A model generated the notes under the pieces. It saw nothing but the letters and a program-made list of their open reading frames with translations, did not search any database and was not told the origin of the DNA. A program made the position numbers and the translations under genes. Shown here in pieces: positions 44,340 through 53,713 of a stretch of 64,000 nucleotides of DNA. Within the stretch, counting starts at the first letter, position 1, and every line of letters begins with the position of its first letter. Origin of the DNA: Paracoccus shanxieyensis (GTDB taxonomy: Bacteria > Pseudomonadota > Alphaproteobacteria > Rhodobacterales > Rhodobacteraceae); the NCBI RefSeq assembly GCF_009711265.1, contig NZ_WMII01000017.1, positions 1 to 64,000 of the forward strand, given 5' to 3'.

Positions 44340-45319
44340 TCTGCGGGCTCGGTCACGCGGTATTCCACCAGTTCGGTGCGTTGCACGAAGTTGAAATTGT
44401 CGTCGGAAATCAGGGTGATGCGGATACCCTGATCGTCATCCCAGACGGCGATCCCTTCAAGGTTGTCATATTGCAGCGGGCGCGAGGTCAGCAGCGTCTG
44501 TTCATGCGTCAGGGCCGTGTCGGACATGTCAAAACGGCGCACGCGGCTGCGAAAACCCAAAAGACCGAGGAAGTCACGCTCAAGGACGTAAAGCCTGCCA
44601 TCGGGGCCGACATCGGCACCCGTCACCAGCCAGTCGCCGGTGCGGGGGATGGAAAAAGGCTGATCCCAAGTGCCATTGCGAAAGCGCCAGACCGGGAAGG
44701 GCCGGGTCGCCGCGCCCGAGCGTTCGGGGATGGTCAGCAGCGTGCCGTCATCGGTGATCGCCAGCGCCTCGAGCGAGGAGTTGCGCAGGAAATGCTTGAA
44801 GGCCTCGGGGCGGGGCAGGGGCCGGGCCTTGGCGTCGGGCGCGTCATAGGCGGCGACGCGGCTGAGCCCCTCGAAGCTGATCCAGATCGTGCCGTCGCGG
44901 CCAATGGCGATGCCTTCGCTGTCGCCGGTCCAGCCCGAGGTGAACACCTTGCCCTTGCTGTCGCGCAGCCGCGCCCGCCCGTCCGAGGTCAGCCCCTCGA
45001 TCCGGCCCTGATCGTCGCGCTGCACCGCGCCCCAGCGCAGCGTGCCGCGATCGGACAGCGCCATGTAGCGCGTGCCGTGATCCATGATCTCGATCCCGGA
45101 ATAGCCGCCGAATTCAGCGTCCTCGAGCTTCCAGACATAGGTGCCGACATGTTCGACCAGCGGCATTGCCCCGCGTCCGGCCTGAGGCTGGGCGGCGCAG
45201 GATTGCGACAGCGTGACAAACAGCGCCAAAAGCGACAGAGCCGCCCAGCCAAGCGGGCGGCGCTGCCAGATCCGGCCTGTTGCCGCGCCGGTTAGCGGGC
45301 GGTTCCGACGGCCTGACAT
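44336..45319 (-). CDS. Esterase-like activity of phytase family protein, exported
   Basis: The 327-residue product begins with a long basic N-terminus and a hydrophobic segment (LGWAALSLLALFVTLSQSC) ending in a possible lipobox cysteine, so it is probably exported. The rest looks like a beta-propeller of the esterase-like phytase family: FGGYSGIEIMDHGTRYMALS, then EGIAIGRDGTIWISFEGLSR and NLEGIAVWDDDQGIRITLIS. The substrate is unknown. Its start overlaps the 3' end of mepA by 28 bases and its end overlaps the serine hydrolase. Confidence 0.78.
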   Translation of the reverse strand: MSGRRNRPLTGAATGRIWQRRPLGWAALSLLALFVTLSQSCAAQPQAGRGAMPLVEHVGTYVWKLEDAEFGGYSGIEIMDHGTRYMALSDRGTLRWGAVQRDDQGRIEGLTSDGRARLRDSKGKVFTSGWTGDSEGIAIGRDGTIWISFEGLSRVAAYDAPDAKARPLPRPEAFKHFLRNSSLEALAITDDGTLLTIPERSGAATRPFPVWRFRNGTWDQPFSIPRTGDWLVTGADVGPDGRLYVLERDFLGLLGFRSRVRRFDMSDTALTHEQTLLTSRPLQYDNLEGIAVWDDDQGIRITLISDDNFNFVQRTELVEYRVTEPAE

Positions 45320-46155
45320 TGGCGGGGCATCTCACTGAGGCGGTAGCTGCGGGGGTGGCGGTAATTCGGATCGGGCGGCACCGGCTTCACGCGGCTTGGG
45401 TCGATGCGGTTCTTGATCCATTCGGCGGCTTCCGCGCAGCCGTCACCGGGCGGGGGCGGATCCTGCTGTTGGCAGGATGACCCGCGCGGGCAGGCCAGAC
45501 GCACATGGAAATGATAGTCGTGATTGTTGATGGGCCGGATCTTGCGCAGATAGGCGCGGTTGCCGGTTTCGGTCTGGCACATCGACACTTTGGCCACCGG
45601 ATCGACAAAGATGCGCTCGACCCGAGGATCGCTGGCGGCGGCGCGGATGATGGCCATATGCGCCCCGCTCCACAGGGCCGAGGGTGCGGTGCCGGCGCGG
45701 TTGACCACCGATTGCGACGACAGGCTTTCGCGCTGTGCGGGCGTCAGGGTCAGGCTGCGCGGCGGCAGCATCCAGATATCGGCATCAAGGCCAAGCTGGT
45801 GGCTGGCATGGCCGCTGGTCATCGGGCCGCCGCGTGGCTGGCTCATATCGCCGATGTAAAGGCCGGGCCAGCCGACCTGCTGGGCCACGCGCGACAGACC
45901 GATCAGAAAGCCCACCAGTTCGGGATGGCCCCAGTTGCGGTCGCGCGACAGGCGCATGGCCTGCCAGCTTGGCCCGCTTTCCGGCAGTTGCGCGCCGCCG
46001 GAAAAGCAGCCTTTGGAATAAAAGCCGATGGCGACGGGCGGACCGCCGGTCGGTCCTGCGACGTGGCCAAAGACATCCTTTGCCAAGGGATCGGCGGCAA
46101 CGGGCAGCGCCGTCGCCACCGCAAGCACTGCGGCGGTCATGAATTTGCGGATCAC
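45292..46155 (-). CDS. mepA: Penicillin-insensitive murein endopeptidase MepA
   Basis: MepA is a periplasmic zinc endopeptidase that cuts D-Ala-mDAP crosslinks. The GTG at 46155 was chosen: it follows GGAGAGG and overlaps the stop of the MFS gene (GTGA); the first ATG is five codons later. The 287-residue product has a signal peptide (cleavage after PVAA), the metal-binding SGHASHQLGLDADIWM, and NNHDYHFHVRLACPRG with the further His ligands. These are the LAS-family hallmarks. Cysteines near the C-terminus fit the disulfides of E. coli MepA. Confidence 0.92.
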   Translation of the reverse strand: MIRKFMTAAVLAVATALPVAADPLAKDVFGHVAGPTGGPPVAIGFYSKGCFSGGAQLPESGPSWQAMRLSRDRNWGHPELVGFLIGLSRVAQQVGWPGLYIGDMSQPRGGPMTSGHASHQLGLDADIWMLPPRSLTLTPAQRESLSSQSVVNRAGTAPSALWSGAHMAIIRAAASDPRVERIFVDPVAKVSMCQTETGNRAYLRKIRPINNHDYHFHVRLACPRGSSCQQQDPPPPGDGCAEAAEWIKNRIDPSRVKPVPPDPNYRHPRSYRLSEMPRQCQAVGTAR

Positions 46156-47522
46156 TGCTCGGCCTCTCCTGCTCTTTTGACCCAGATTAGCAAAACCAGC
46201 GAGATAAGGAACATCACGATCAGCGGAGAGATGCCAAAGCGCAGGCTTCCGCTGATATCGGTGGTCAGCGCGATCAGAAACGGCGCAAGGAAGGTCGTGG
46301 CCTTGCCGGACAGGGCGTAAAGGCCGAAGACCTCGGTCGCGCGATCGGGGGTGGTGTGCAGCACGACCAGCGTGCGCCCGGACGACTGCACCACGCCGCC
46401 CGCGCCGCCGATCACCGCGCCGCAGATGAAGAAGACGATATCGGGCAGGCGCGAGCCCGGCGCCAGCGGCATGCCCATGAAGCTGTCGCGCGTCATGCCC
46501 ACCACCAGAACACAGACCAGAATCAGCGCGAAACTCGCAACGATGGTCACCGGTTTCGGCCCCCAGCGCTTGTCCGCATGCCCGCCGATCCAGCAGATCA
46601 CCGCCGCCGAGACCGCAGCGACGATGCCGAAGATCCCGGTCAGGATCACCGGCCATTGCAGCACGGCGGCGGCGTAAAGCCCGCCAAAGGCGTAAAGCCC
46701 GTTCAGCGCGTCGCGCGAAAACATCGACGACAGCAGAAATGCCGCCAGCGAATGACGGTCCTTCAGGCTGCGGATCAGGTGCAGCAGATCGCGCAGCGCG
46801 GCCTTGATGCGCACCGGCCTGCGGGGGCCGGGCGTTTCGCGCACCCACAGAAAGAACGGGATCATGAAAACCAGATACCAGATCGCGGTGAAGGGCCCGA
46901 CGGCGCGGGTGCCCTCGCGCGCGGCCGGGTCCAGCCCGAAGATCGGCGCAATGCCCGCCAGCGTCAGCCCGGTCGTGGCGCTTTCGGCAAGCAGCACCAG
47001 CATGATGACAAGCGCCAGCACGCCGCCCGCATAGCCAAAGGCAAAGCCCGAGCCCGAGACGCGCCCGATCTCATCGCGGGGGGCAAGGCCGGGCAGCAGC
47101 GCGTTGGTAAAGATCGCCGTGAACTCCATCCCGATCAGGCCGATGCCGAACAGGATGACGGTCAGATGCAGGTTGGGCTGGTCGGGGACCAGATACCACA
47201 GCCCCCATGCGCCCAGCATGTAAAGGCAGGAAAACAGCCAGATCCAGACCATCCGCCGCCCGCTTGTATCGGCGACCGCGCCAAGGATCGGCGCCATGAT
47301 CGCGATGATGAAGCCGGTGATGGCCAAGCCGTAGCCCCACAGCGATTGCGACGCGGCGGCGGCGGCCTGAGCGTCCAGCCCCTGCGCCGCGAAATGGCGT
47401 CCCGCGACCTCGGCGTAATAGACCGGAAAGATGAATGTGGTCAGCAGCGTCGCGTATGGCTGGCTGGCCCAGTCATAGAACCACCAGCCCCAGATGCGTT
47501 TGCGTTCGATGCCGCTGGCCAT
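46152..47522 (-). CDS. MFS transporter, UMF1 (Atg22-like) family
   Basis: The start at 47522 (MASGIERKRIWGWWFYDWAS) follows AAGGGA; the longer frame has no support. The 456-residue product has about 11-12 helices and the UMF1 signature YDWASQPYATLLTTFIFPVY at the N-terminus. Family members in yeast export amino acids from the vacuole; bacterial substrates are mostly unknown. The gene overlaps mepA (GTGA), so a link to recycling of wall peptides is possible but only inferred from position. Confidence 0.85.
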   Translation of the reverse strand: MASGIERKRIWGWWFYDWASQPYATLLTTFIFPVYYAEVAGRHFAAQGLDAQAAAAASQSLWGYGLAITGFIIAIMAPILGAVADTSGRRMVWIWLFSCLYMLGAWGLWYLVPDQPNLHLTVILFGIGLIGMEFTAIFTNALLPGLAPRDEIGRVSGSGFAFGYAGGVLALVIMLVLLAESATTGLTLAGIAPIFGLDPAAREGTRAVGPFTAIWYLVFMIPFFLWVRETPGPRRPVRIKAALRDLLHLIRSLKDRHSLAAFLLSSMFSRDALNGLYAFGGLYAAAVLQWPVILTGIFGIVAAVSAAVICWIGGHADKRWGPKPVTIVASFALILVCVLVVGMTRDSFMGMPLAPGSRLPDIVFFICGAVIGGAGGVVQSSGRTLVVLHTTPDRATEVFGLYALSGKATTFLAPFLIALTTDISGSLRFGISPLIVMFLISLVLLIWVKRAGEAEQ

Positions 47523-47569
47523 GCCGGTTCCCTTTGCGCAACCTTCGCGCGCATAAGGCCAAAGCGCGC

Positions 47570-48142
47570 TCAGACTGGCAAGTCGTCTTTCGGATCCGTG
47601 CCTGCCAGACCGTCGATCACCGGAGGCCATGGCCGCAGCGCATCCGCCGCGATCCACGCCTGCACCCAATCCGGCAAGGGCGGGCTTTCCACGTCAAGCC
47701 CTGCCGCCGCCATCACCTGCGCAGGTGGCACCATCCCCTGTTTCGAAGTGATCGCGGCGCGCAAAAGCATGTGATTGCAGCATTCGCCCCGCCGCCACAT
47801 GCTTTGTTCCATATACAGAAAACGCGCGTCCCAGCCGATATTGCGCGAGATCATGGTGAAGCGGTCAAAGCCCCGGATGCGGCGGCGATAGCGCACCGAA
47901 TTGCCCGCGACGGTGATGCCCCAGCCGTTTTCGCGCAGCGCGCCGATGACGCCCGTGCGCACGGCCATGGGAATGCGGCCCAGATCGTAAAGCGTCAGGG
48001 TGCGACCGTTGTTCAGCTCGATCCACGGGTCCAGATCCCACGGCCAGCAGCGATGGGTCGAGACATGCGGATCGAACACCCCAAGCGGCGGCGCGCTTTT
48101 CCAGATCAGCAGTTCCTTGCCAAAGCGCATGATGGGATACAT
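47570..48142 (-). CDS. Acyl-CoA thioesterase-like protein
   Basis: The start at 48142 (MYPIMRFGKELL) follows AGAGGG. The 190-residue protein fits the 4HBT/THEM6-like hot-dog fold: STHRCWPWDLDPWIELNNGR, then GVIGALRENGWGITVAGNSV and EQSMWRRGE. An aspartate and asparagine in the first block would lie at the usual catalytic place. It probably hydrolyses acyl-CoA thioesters, but the substrate is unknown. It is divergent from yggT and lies 47 bases upstream of the MFS gene. Confidence 0.78.
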   Translation of the reverse strand: MYPIMRFGKELLIWKSAPPLGVFDPHVSTHRCWPWDLDPWIELNNGRTLTLYDLGRIPMAVRTGVIGALRENGWGITVAGNSVRYRRRIRGFDRFTMISRNIGWDARFLYMEQSMWRRGECCNHMLLRAAITSKQGMVPPAQVMAAAGLDVESPPLPDWVQAWIAADALRPWPPVIDGLAGTDPKDDLPV

Positions 48143-48269
48143 GGCGGCCCTCTCTTTCGCCTTCCGGGCTAAGGATCGCGGCATGGCCCGTCAATCGGGA
48201 CGCTGCGGCGGGTTGCGCAAAGCCCTCCCCTCGCTTACCTGTCCAAGACAAAGGCTGGATGAGGACGCG

Positions 48270-48563
48270 ATGGGCACGCTGTTTGAAGCATTGATGTTGA
48301 TCCTGAACGTGGTGTGGTTCGTGATGATCGCCCATATCATCATGTCCTGGTTGATCAATTTTCAGGTGCTGAACCTGCGCCAGCCGCTGGTCTGGCAGAT
48401 CTGGAACGGCCTGTCGCGCCTGCTCGAGCCGATCTATGCCCCGATCCGGGCCATCCTGCCCAATACCGGCGCGCTGGATCTGGCGCCGCTGATCGTCTTT
48501 ATCATCATCATCATCGCGCAGCGCGCGCTCGCCAATAATGCGGGCTTCTTCTACGGGTTCTGA
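48270..48563 (+). CDS. yggT: YggT-family membrane protein
   Basis: The 97-residue protein has two membrane segments (ALMLILNVVWFVMIAHIIMS and APLIVFIIIIIAQRAL) flanking the conserved RLLEPIYAPIRAILPNTGAL loop. YggT proteins are linked to membrane or cell-shape functions and to osmotic adaptation, but the role is uncertain. The ATG at 48270 follows GAGG. The stop overlaps the recQ start (TGATG), so the two are translationally coupled. Confidence 0.9.
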   Translation: MGTLFEALMLILNVVWFVMIAHIIMSWLINFQVLNLRQPLVWQIWNGLSRLLEPIYAPIRAILPNTGALDLAPLIVFIIIIIAQRALANNAGFFYGF

Positions 48564-50590
48564 TGTCTGCCGCCCCCCTGCTGCGGCAGGTCTTTGGCTT
48601 TGACGGGTTCCGGCCCGGTCAGCAGGAAATCGTCGAGGCCGTCGCCGAAGGCCAGAACGTGCTGGCGATCATGCCGACTGGCGGGGGCAAGTCGCTGTGC
48701 TATCAGCTGCCCGCGCTGATGCGGGACGGGCTGACGGTCGTCATCTCGCCGCTGATTGCGCTGATGCGCGATCAGGTTCGGGCGCTGACCGAGGCGGGCG
48801 TCGCTGCCGCCGCCCTGACCAGCGGCAATTCCGAGGATGAGAATGCCGAGGTCTGGCGCGCCCTGTCGGCGCGGGAACTGAAGCTGCTGTATATGGCGCC
48901 GGAGCGTCTGGCCTCGGGCGGGACGATCCCGATGCTGAAGCGCGCGGGCGTGCAGGCCATCGCGGTCGATGAGGCGCATTGCGTCAGCCAATGGGGCCAT
49001 GATTTCCGCCCGGATTATCTGCGTGTGGGCGAATTGCGCGCCGCACTTGGCGTGCCGCTGGGGGCGTTCACCGCCACTGCAGATTCCGAAACGCGCGAGG
49101 AAATCGTGGCGCGCCTGTTCGGGGGGGCCACGCCCCGCACCTTCCTGCGCGGCTTTGACCGCCCGAATATCCATCTGGCCTTTCAGCCCAAGGACGGGCC
49201 ACGCGCGCAGATCCTGAATTTCGCGCAGGCCCGGCGCGGCCAGTCGGGCATCGTCTATTGCGGCACGCGCGCCAAGACCGAGACGCTGGCGGCGGCGCTG
49301 AACGATACCGGCCTGCCCGCCGTCGCCTATCACGGCGGCATGGAGGCCGAGGCCCGCCGCGCCGTCGAAACCCGGTTTCAGCGCGAAGACGGGCTGATCG
49401 TCACCGCGACCGTGGCCTTTGGCATGGGCATCGACAAGCCCGATATCCGCTGGGTCGCCCATGCCGATCTGCCGAAGTCGATCGAGGCCTATTATCAGGA
49501 AATCGGCCGGGGTGGGCGGGACGGCGCGCCTGCCGAGACGCTGACGCTTTATGGGGCCGATGATGTGCGCCTGCGCCGTGGCCAGATCGACGAAGGGCTG
49601 GCGCCGCCCGACCGCAAGCAGGCCGACCACGCCCGCCTGAACGCGCTGCTGGGGCTGGCGGAATCGGCCACCTGCCGCCGGGTGGCTCTGCTGGGCTATT
49701 TCGGAGAGACCGCCGAGCCTTGCGGGAATTGCGACATCTGCGACGCCCCGCCCGAGACCTTCGACGGCACCGAAGCCGCGCAAAAGGTGCTGTCCGCTGT
49801 GCTGCGCACCGGCGAAAGCTATGGCGCGGGGCATATCATCGACGTGCTGATCGGCAATGCGACCGACCGGATCAGCCAGCGCGGGCATGACCGGCTGCCG
49901 ACCTTCGGGGTCGGGCGCGACATTCCCAAGGGGCAATGGCAGGCGATCATTCGCCAGATGCTGGGCCGCGATCTGGTGCGTCCCGACCCGGAACGGCACG
50001 GCGGCCTTGCGATCACCGCCGCCGCCCATGCCGTCCTGCGCGGCGAAGAGCGCGTCACCTTGCGCCGCGATCTGGTCTCGAAGGCGCGGCCCGCGGTGGC
50101 CATCCGCACGCAGGTCGACGATGAGGACGCGCCGCTGCTGTCGGCCCTGAAGGCCAAGCGCCGCGCCTTGGCCGAGGCCGCCCGCGTGCCCGCCTATGTC
50201 ATCTTTGCCGACAAGACGCTGATCGAAATGGCGCAGTCCCGGCCCCGCACGATGGACGACATGGCCCGCGTCAACGGCGTTGGCGCGAAAAAGCTGGACA
50301 GCTATGGCGAGGCGTTCTTGCAGGTGATTGCCGGCGATGTCGCGCCGATGCATCCGGCGCGCAAGGCGCTGGCCGGGCGGGCGGCGGGCGATCTGTTCGA
50401 CCGGCTGTCGCAGGCGCAACTTCGCCTTGGCCGGGGTGCGGATGGCACGGAAAAGCCGCTTTCGGTCACGACCTCGGTGCTGCGCCGCATTGCCGAAGAC
50501 CGGCCCCGCGATCTGACGCGCTATCTGGATGCGCCCCGGCTGGACCGCTTTGGCCCGGCCTTTCTGGCCGAGATCGAGGCCGGGAGCTAG
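48563..50590 (+). CDS. recQ: ATP-dependent DNA helicase RecQ
   Basis: RecQ unwinds DNA in recombination repair. The 675-residue protein has Walker A TGGGKS (39-44), the DEAH box at 136-139 in AVDEAHCVSQWGHDFRPDY, and motif VI EIGRGGRDG. It continues with a zinc-binding region (CRRVALLGYFGETAEPCGNC, then CDIC), a winged-helix RQC part and a C-terminal HRDC domain (TMDDMARVNGVGAKKLDSYG). The order and length agree with full bacterial RecQ plus a short C-terminal extension. It is convergent with the RND permease gene. Confidence 0.95.
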   Translation: MSAAPLLRQVFGFDGFRPGQQEIVEAVAEGQNVLAIMPTGGGKSLCYQLPALMRDGLTVVISPLIALMRDQVRALTEAGVAAAALTSGNSEDENAEVWRALSARELKLLYMAPERLASGGTIPMLKRAGVQAIAVDEAHCVSQWGHDFRPDYLRVGELRAALGVPLGAFTATADSETREEIVARLFGGATPRTFLRGFDRPNIHLAFQPKDGPRAQILNFAQARRGQSGIVYCGTRAKTETLAAALNDTGLPAVAYHGGMEAEARRAVETRFQREDGLIVTATVAFGMGIDKPDIRWVAHADLPKSIEAYYQEIGRGGRDGAPAETLTLYGADDVRLRRGQIDEGLAPPDRKQADHARLNALLGLAESATCRRVALLGYFGETAEPCGNCDICDAPPETFDGTEAAQKVLSAVLRTGESYGAGHIIDVLIGNATDRISQRGHDRLPTFGVGRDIPKGQWQAIIRQMLGRDLVRPDPERHGGLAITAAAHAVLRGEERVTLRRDLVSKARPAVAIRTQVDDEDAPLLSALKAKRRALAEAARVPAYVIFADKTLIEMAQSRPRTMDDMARVNGVGAKKLDSYGEAFLQVIAGDVAPMHPARKALAGRAAGDLFDRLSQAQLRLGRGADGTEKPLSVTTSVLRRIAEDRPRDLTRYLDAPRLDRFGPAFLAEIEAGS

Positions 50591-50620
50591 GCGCCCCGTG
50601 CAGAACCACGCCTGCCGCGG

Positions 50621-53600
50621 CTATTCATGGCGCGCGGCACGGGCGCGGTCCTCGGCGCTGGGAATGCCGCCCGAACCAGGGGCCGGGACCGAAAACACGG
50701 CGCAGTAAAGCGCGGGCACAAAGATCAGCGTGACCAGCGTCCCCGCGATGATCCCGCCCATCATGGCATAGGCCATCGGCCCCCAGAACACCTGATGCGC
50801 AATCGGGATCAGCGCCAGACTGGCCGCTGCGGCGGTCAGCAGGATCGGGCGGGCGCGGCTGTCGGATGCCTCGAACACGGCATCCCACTGGCTGTGTCCC
50901 TTGCCGATCAGCACCTGAATTTCATGCACCAGAATGACCGAGTTGCGGATCAGGATGCCGATCAGAGCCAGAATGCCCAGAATGGCGACGAACCCCATCG
51001 GCACGCCAAAGGGCAACAGCGCCGCGACCACCCCGATCAGCCCCAAGGGCGCGGCGGCAAAGACGATCAGCGACAGCCGGAAGCTTTGCATCTGGATCAT
51101 CACCAGCAGCGCCATCAGCAACAGCATGATCGGCACCACGGCAGCGATGGGCGCCTGACTTTCGCCCGATGTCTCGACCGTGCCGCCGACGGTGATGCGG
51201 ACCTGTCCGGGCAGGGTTTGCTGATATTCGGCAACTTTGGGGGCAAGCGCCGCAATCAGCGTCGCGGGCTGGTCGCCGCTGGCAATGTCGGCCTTGACCG
51301 TGACCGTCGGCAGCCCGTCGCGCTGCATGACCAGGGGCTGTTCCGAGCCGTATTCCAGCGTCGCCAGCGAGGCCAGCGGGATCGGCGTGCCGGTCTGCGT
51401 CGCCAGTTGCAGGTTCTGGATCGAGGCCAGCGATTGCCGGTCGGCATCCGAGCCGCGCGCCAGCACGTTGATCAGGAAAATCCCGTCGCGCAACTGCGTG
51501 ATCATCCGGCCCGAAAATGTCCCTGACAGCGCCCCGGCAATGTCTTCGCTGCTGATGCCCACCTGACGCGCCAGATCCTGATTGACCTGCAAGCGCACGA
51601 CGCGCGCGGGCTCGCCCCAATCCAGCGAGATATCGCGCAGGCGAGGCTCGGTCGCCAGAATCGCCGCCAGATCGCGGGCCAGATCGCGCGCTTGCGCCAG
51701 ATCGGGTGAACTGACGCGATACTGAACCGGCTTGCCGACCGGCGGGCCGATTTCAAGGTTCTTGATATAGATATCGGTGCCGATCAGCTGTCTGCGACTG
51801 AATTCCGCGATCTTGGCCTTCAGCCGGTCGCGCGCCGCCAGATCCGGGGTCTGGATCAGCACCTGACCCATATAGGGGCCGGGCGTCGGCACATCCATCG
51901 ACAGCACGAAACGCGGCGCGCCCCGCCCGACATAGCTGGTCTGAAACAGCGTCTCATCCTGCTGGGCCAGAAACGCCTCGAGCTTGCGGATATCCTCATC
52001 GGTCTTGGCGACCGAGGCATTCGCCCGCTCGGTGATGTCGATGATGATCTCGGTCCGGTCCGAGGTCGGGAAAAACTGCTGCTCGACAAAGCGCATGCTG
52101 AAGACGGACAGCGCAAAGATCGTCACCGTCGCCATGATCGTCAGCCAGCGATAACGCATGCCAATGACCAGCACCCGGTGGAACATGCGGCGCAGCCAGC
52201 CCGCCTGTGCCGCGTGGTTCGCCATCTTGCGCGGCAGCAGCGTGGCGCCCAGCAGCGGCGCGAACAGCACGGCGACGATCCAGCTGATGGTCAGCGAAAC
52301 CGCGATCACCACGAACAGCGAAAAGGTGAACTCACCCGCCGCCGAGTTGTTCAGGCCGATGGGAATGAAGCCCACGACGGTGACAAGCGTGCCGGTCAGC
52401 ATCGGGAATGCGATCGAGGTCCAGGCATAGCTGGCCGCCGCCTCGCGCGACTCGCCGATCTCCAGCCGCGAGATCATGGTTTCGATGGCGATCATCGCAT
52501 CATCGACCAGCAACCCCAGCGCAATGATCAGCGCCCCCAGCGAGATACGCTGCAAGGTGATGCCGTAAACGTCCAGAATGACGAAAGTAATCGCCAGAAC
52601 CAGCGGGATCGTCAGGGTGACCACAAAGCCCGCACGCAGGCCAAGGCTGATGAAGCTGACGATCAGCACGATGCCCACGGCCTCGGCCAGCGCGCGGACG
52701 AAATGGCCCACGGCCTCGTCCACGACATGCGGCTGGTCAGCGAATTTCGCCATCTCGATGCCGATGGGCAGATCGCGCGAGACCGTTGCCATCACGGCAT
52801 CGACCTCTTTGCCGAAATCCAGAATATTGCCGCCGTCGCGCATGCCGATCTGCAGCCCGATCGCGTCCTTGCCGTTATAGCGGAAAATCTCGCTTGGGGG
52901 GTCCTGATAGCCGCGCCGGACGGTGGCGACATCCCCGACATTGAAGAACCTGTCGCCGACGCGCAGGTTCACCGCCGCAATGCTTGCGGCATCATCGAAC
53001 TGCCCGCCGACCCTGACCAGCACCTGTTCGGGTCCGGCCTGCACGATGCCCGATGGTGCGATGGCATTTTGCGTCGACAGCGTCTGCACGACCTCATTGT
53101 GGTTCAGCCCCAGCGCCGCAAGCCGCGCCGATGAGAACTCGAGGTAGATCTCCTCACTCTGGACGCCTAGAAGTCCGGTTTTTCCGGCCATCGGAATGGC
53201 CTGAACCTGTTTGCGGATGTCCTCCACCCGGTCGCGCAATTCGCGCTTGGTGAAACCGTCCGAGGTGAAGGCATAGATATTGCCATAGACGTCGCCAAAG
53301 TCGTCGTTGAACTGGAACCCTTCGAATTCCTGAGGAAATTGCGGGCGGATGTCCGACATCATATTGCGCACGCGCTGCCAGACGGCGGGCACCTGCGGGC
53401 CACGAATGGTCGGGTCAAGCTCAAGATAGACGATCGAGCGGCCCGGCATGGTGACCGAGCGGGTAAATTTCAGCTCATCGAGCTCTTCAAGCTTGGTCTC
53501 GATCCGGGTCGTGACCTGATCCAGCGTGTCGCCGATATTCGCGCCGGGCAGGGACGCGCTGATGATCATGATCTTGATGGTGAAATTCGGATCTTCCTCG

Positions 53601-53713
53601 CGGCCAAGGCGAAGATAGCTGTAGGTGCCCGCCAGCATCGACAGGATTAGCAGGAACCAGACCAGCGAGCGGTGATGCAAGGCCCAGTCGGACAGGTTGA
53701 AGCGCGGATTCAT
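50621..53713 (-). CDS. RND efflux permease
   Basis: The 1030-residue inner-membrane pump has the twelve-helix RND layout with two large periplasmic loops. The first helix is HRSLVWFLLILSMLAGTYSY. The proton-relay aspartates are present in ALGLLVDDAMIAIETMISRL, and the docking region resembles that of AcrB-type relatives rather than the heavy-metal CusA type, which carries methionine relays not seen here. It is the last gene of the run and overlaps its adaptor by four bases. An outer-membrane channel gene is absent. Confidence 0.92.
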   Translation of the reverse strand: MNPRFNLSDWALHHRSLVWFLLILSMLAGTYSYLRLGREEDPNFTIKIMIISASLPGANIGDTLDQVTTRIETKLEELDELKFTRSVTMPGRSIVYLELDPTIRGPQVPAVWQRVRNMMSDIRPQFPQEFEGFQFNDDFGDVYGNIYAFTSDGFTKRELRDRVEDIRKQVQAIPMAGKTGLLGVQSEEIYLEFSSARLAALGLNHNEVVQTLSTQNAIAPSGIVQAGPEQVLVRVGGQFDDAASIAAVNLRVGDRFFNVGDVATVRRGYQDPPSEIFRYNGKDAIGLQIGMRDGGNILDFGKEVDAVMATVSRDLPIGIEMAKFADQPHVVDEAVGHFVRALAEAVGIVLIVSFISLGLRAGFVVTLTIPLVLAITFVILDVYGITLQRISLGALIIALGLLVDDAMIAIETMISRLEIGESREAAASYAWTSIAFPMLTGTLVTVVGFIPIGLNNSAAGEFTFSLFVVIAVSLTISWIVAVLFAPLLGATLLPRKMANHAAQAGWLRRMFHRVLVIGMRYRWLTIMATVTIFALSVFSMRFVEQQFFPTSDRTEIIIDITERANASVAKTDEDIRKLEAFLAQQDETLFQTSYVGRGAPRFVLSMDVPTPGPYMGQVLIQTPDLAARDRLKAKIAEFSRRQLIGTDIYIKNLEIGPPVGKPVQYRVSSPDLAQARDLARDLAAILATEPRLRDISLDWGEPARVVRLQVNQDLARQVGISSEDIAGALSGTFSGRMITQLRDGIFLINVLARGSDADRQSLASIQNLQLATQTGTPIPLASLATLEYGSEQPLVMQRDGLPTVTVKADIASGDQPATLIAALAPKVAEYQQTLPGQVRITVGGTVETSGESQAPIAAVVPIMLLLMALLVMIQMQSFRLSLIVFAAAPLGLIGVVAALLPFGVPMGFVAILGILALIGILIRNSVILVHEIQVLIGKGHSQWDAVFEASDSRARPILLTAAAASLALIPIAHQVFWGPMAYAMMGGIIAGTLVTLIFVPALYCAVFSVPAPGSGGIPSAEDRARAARHE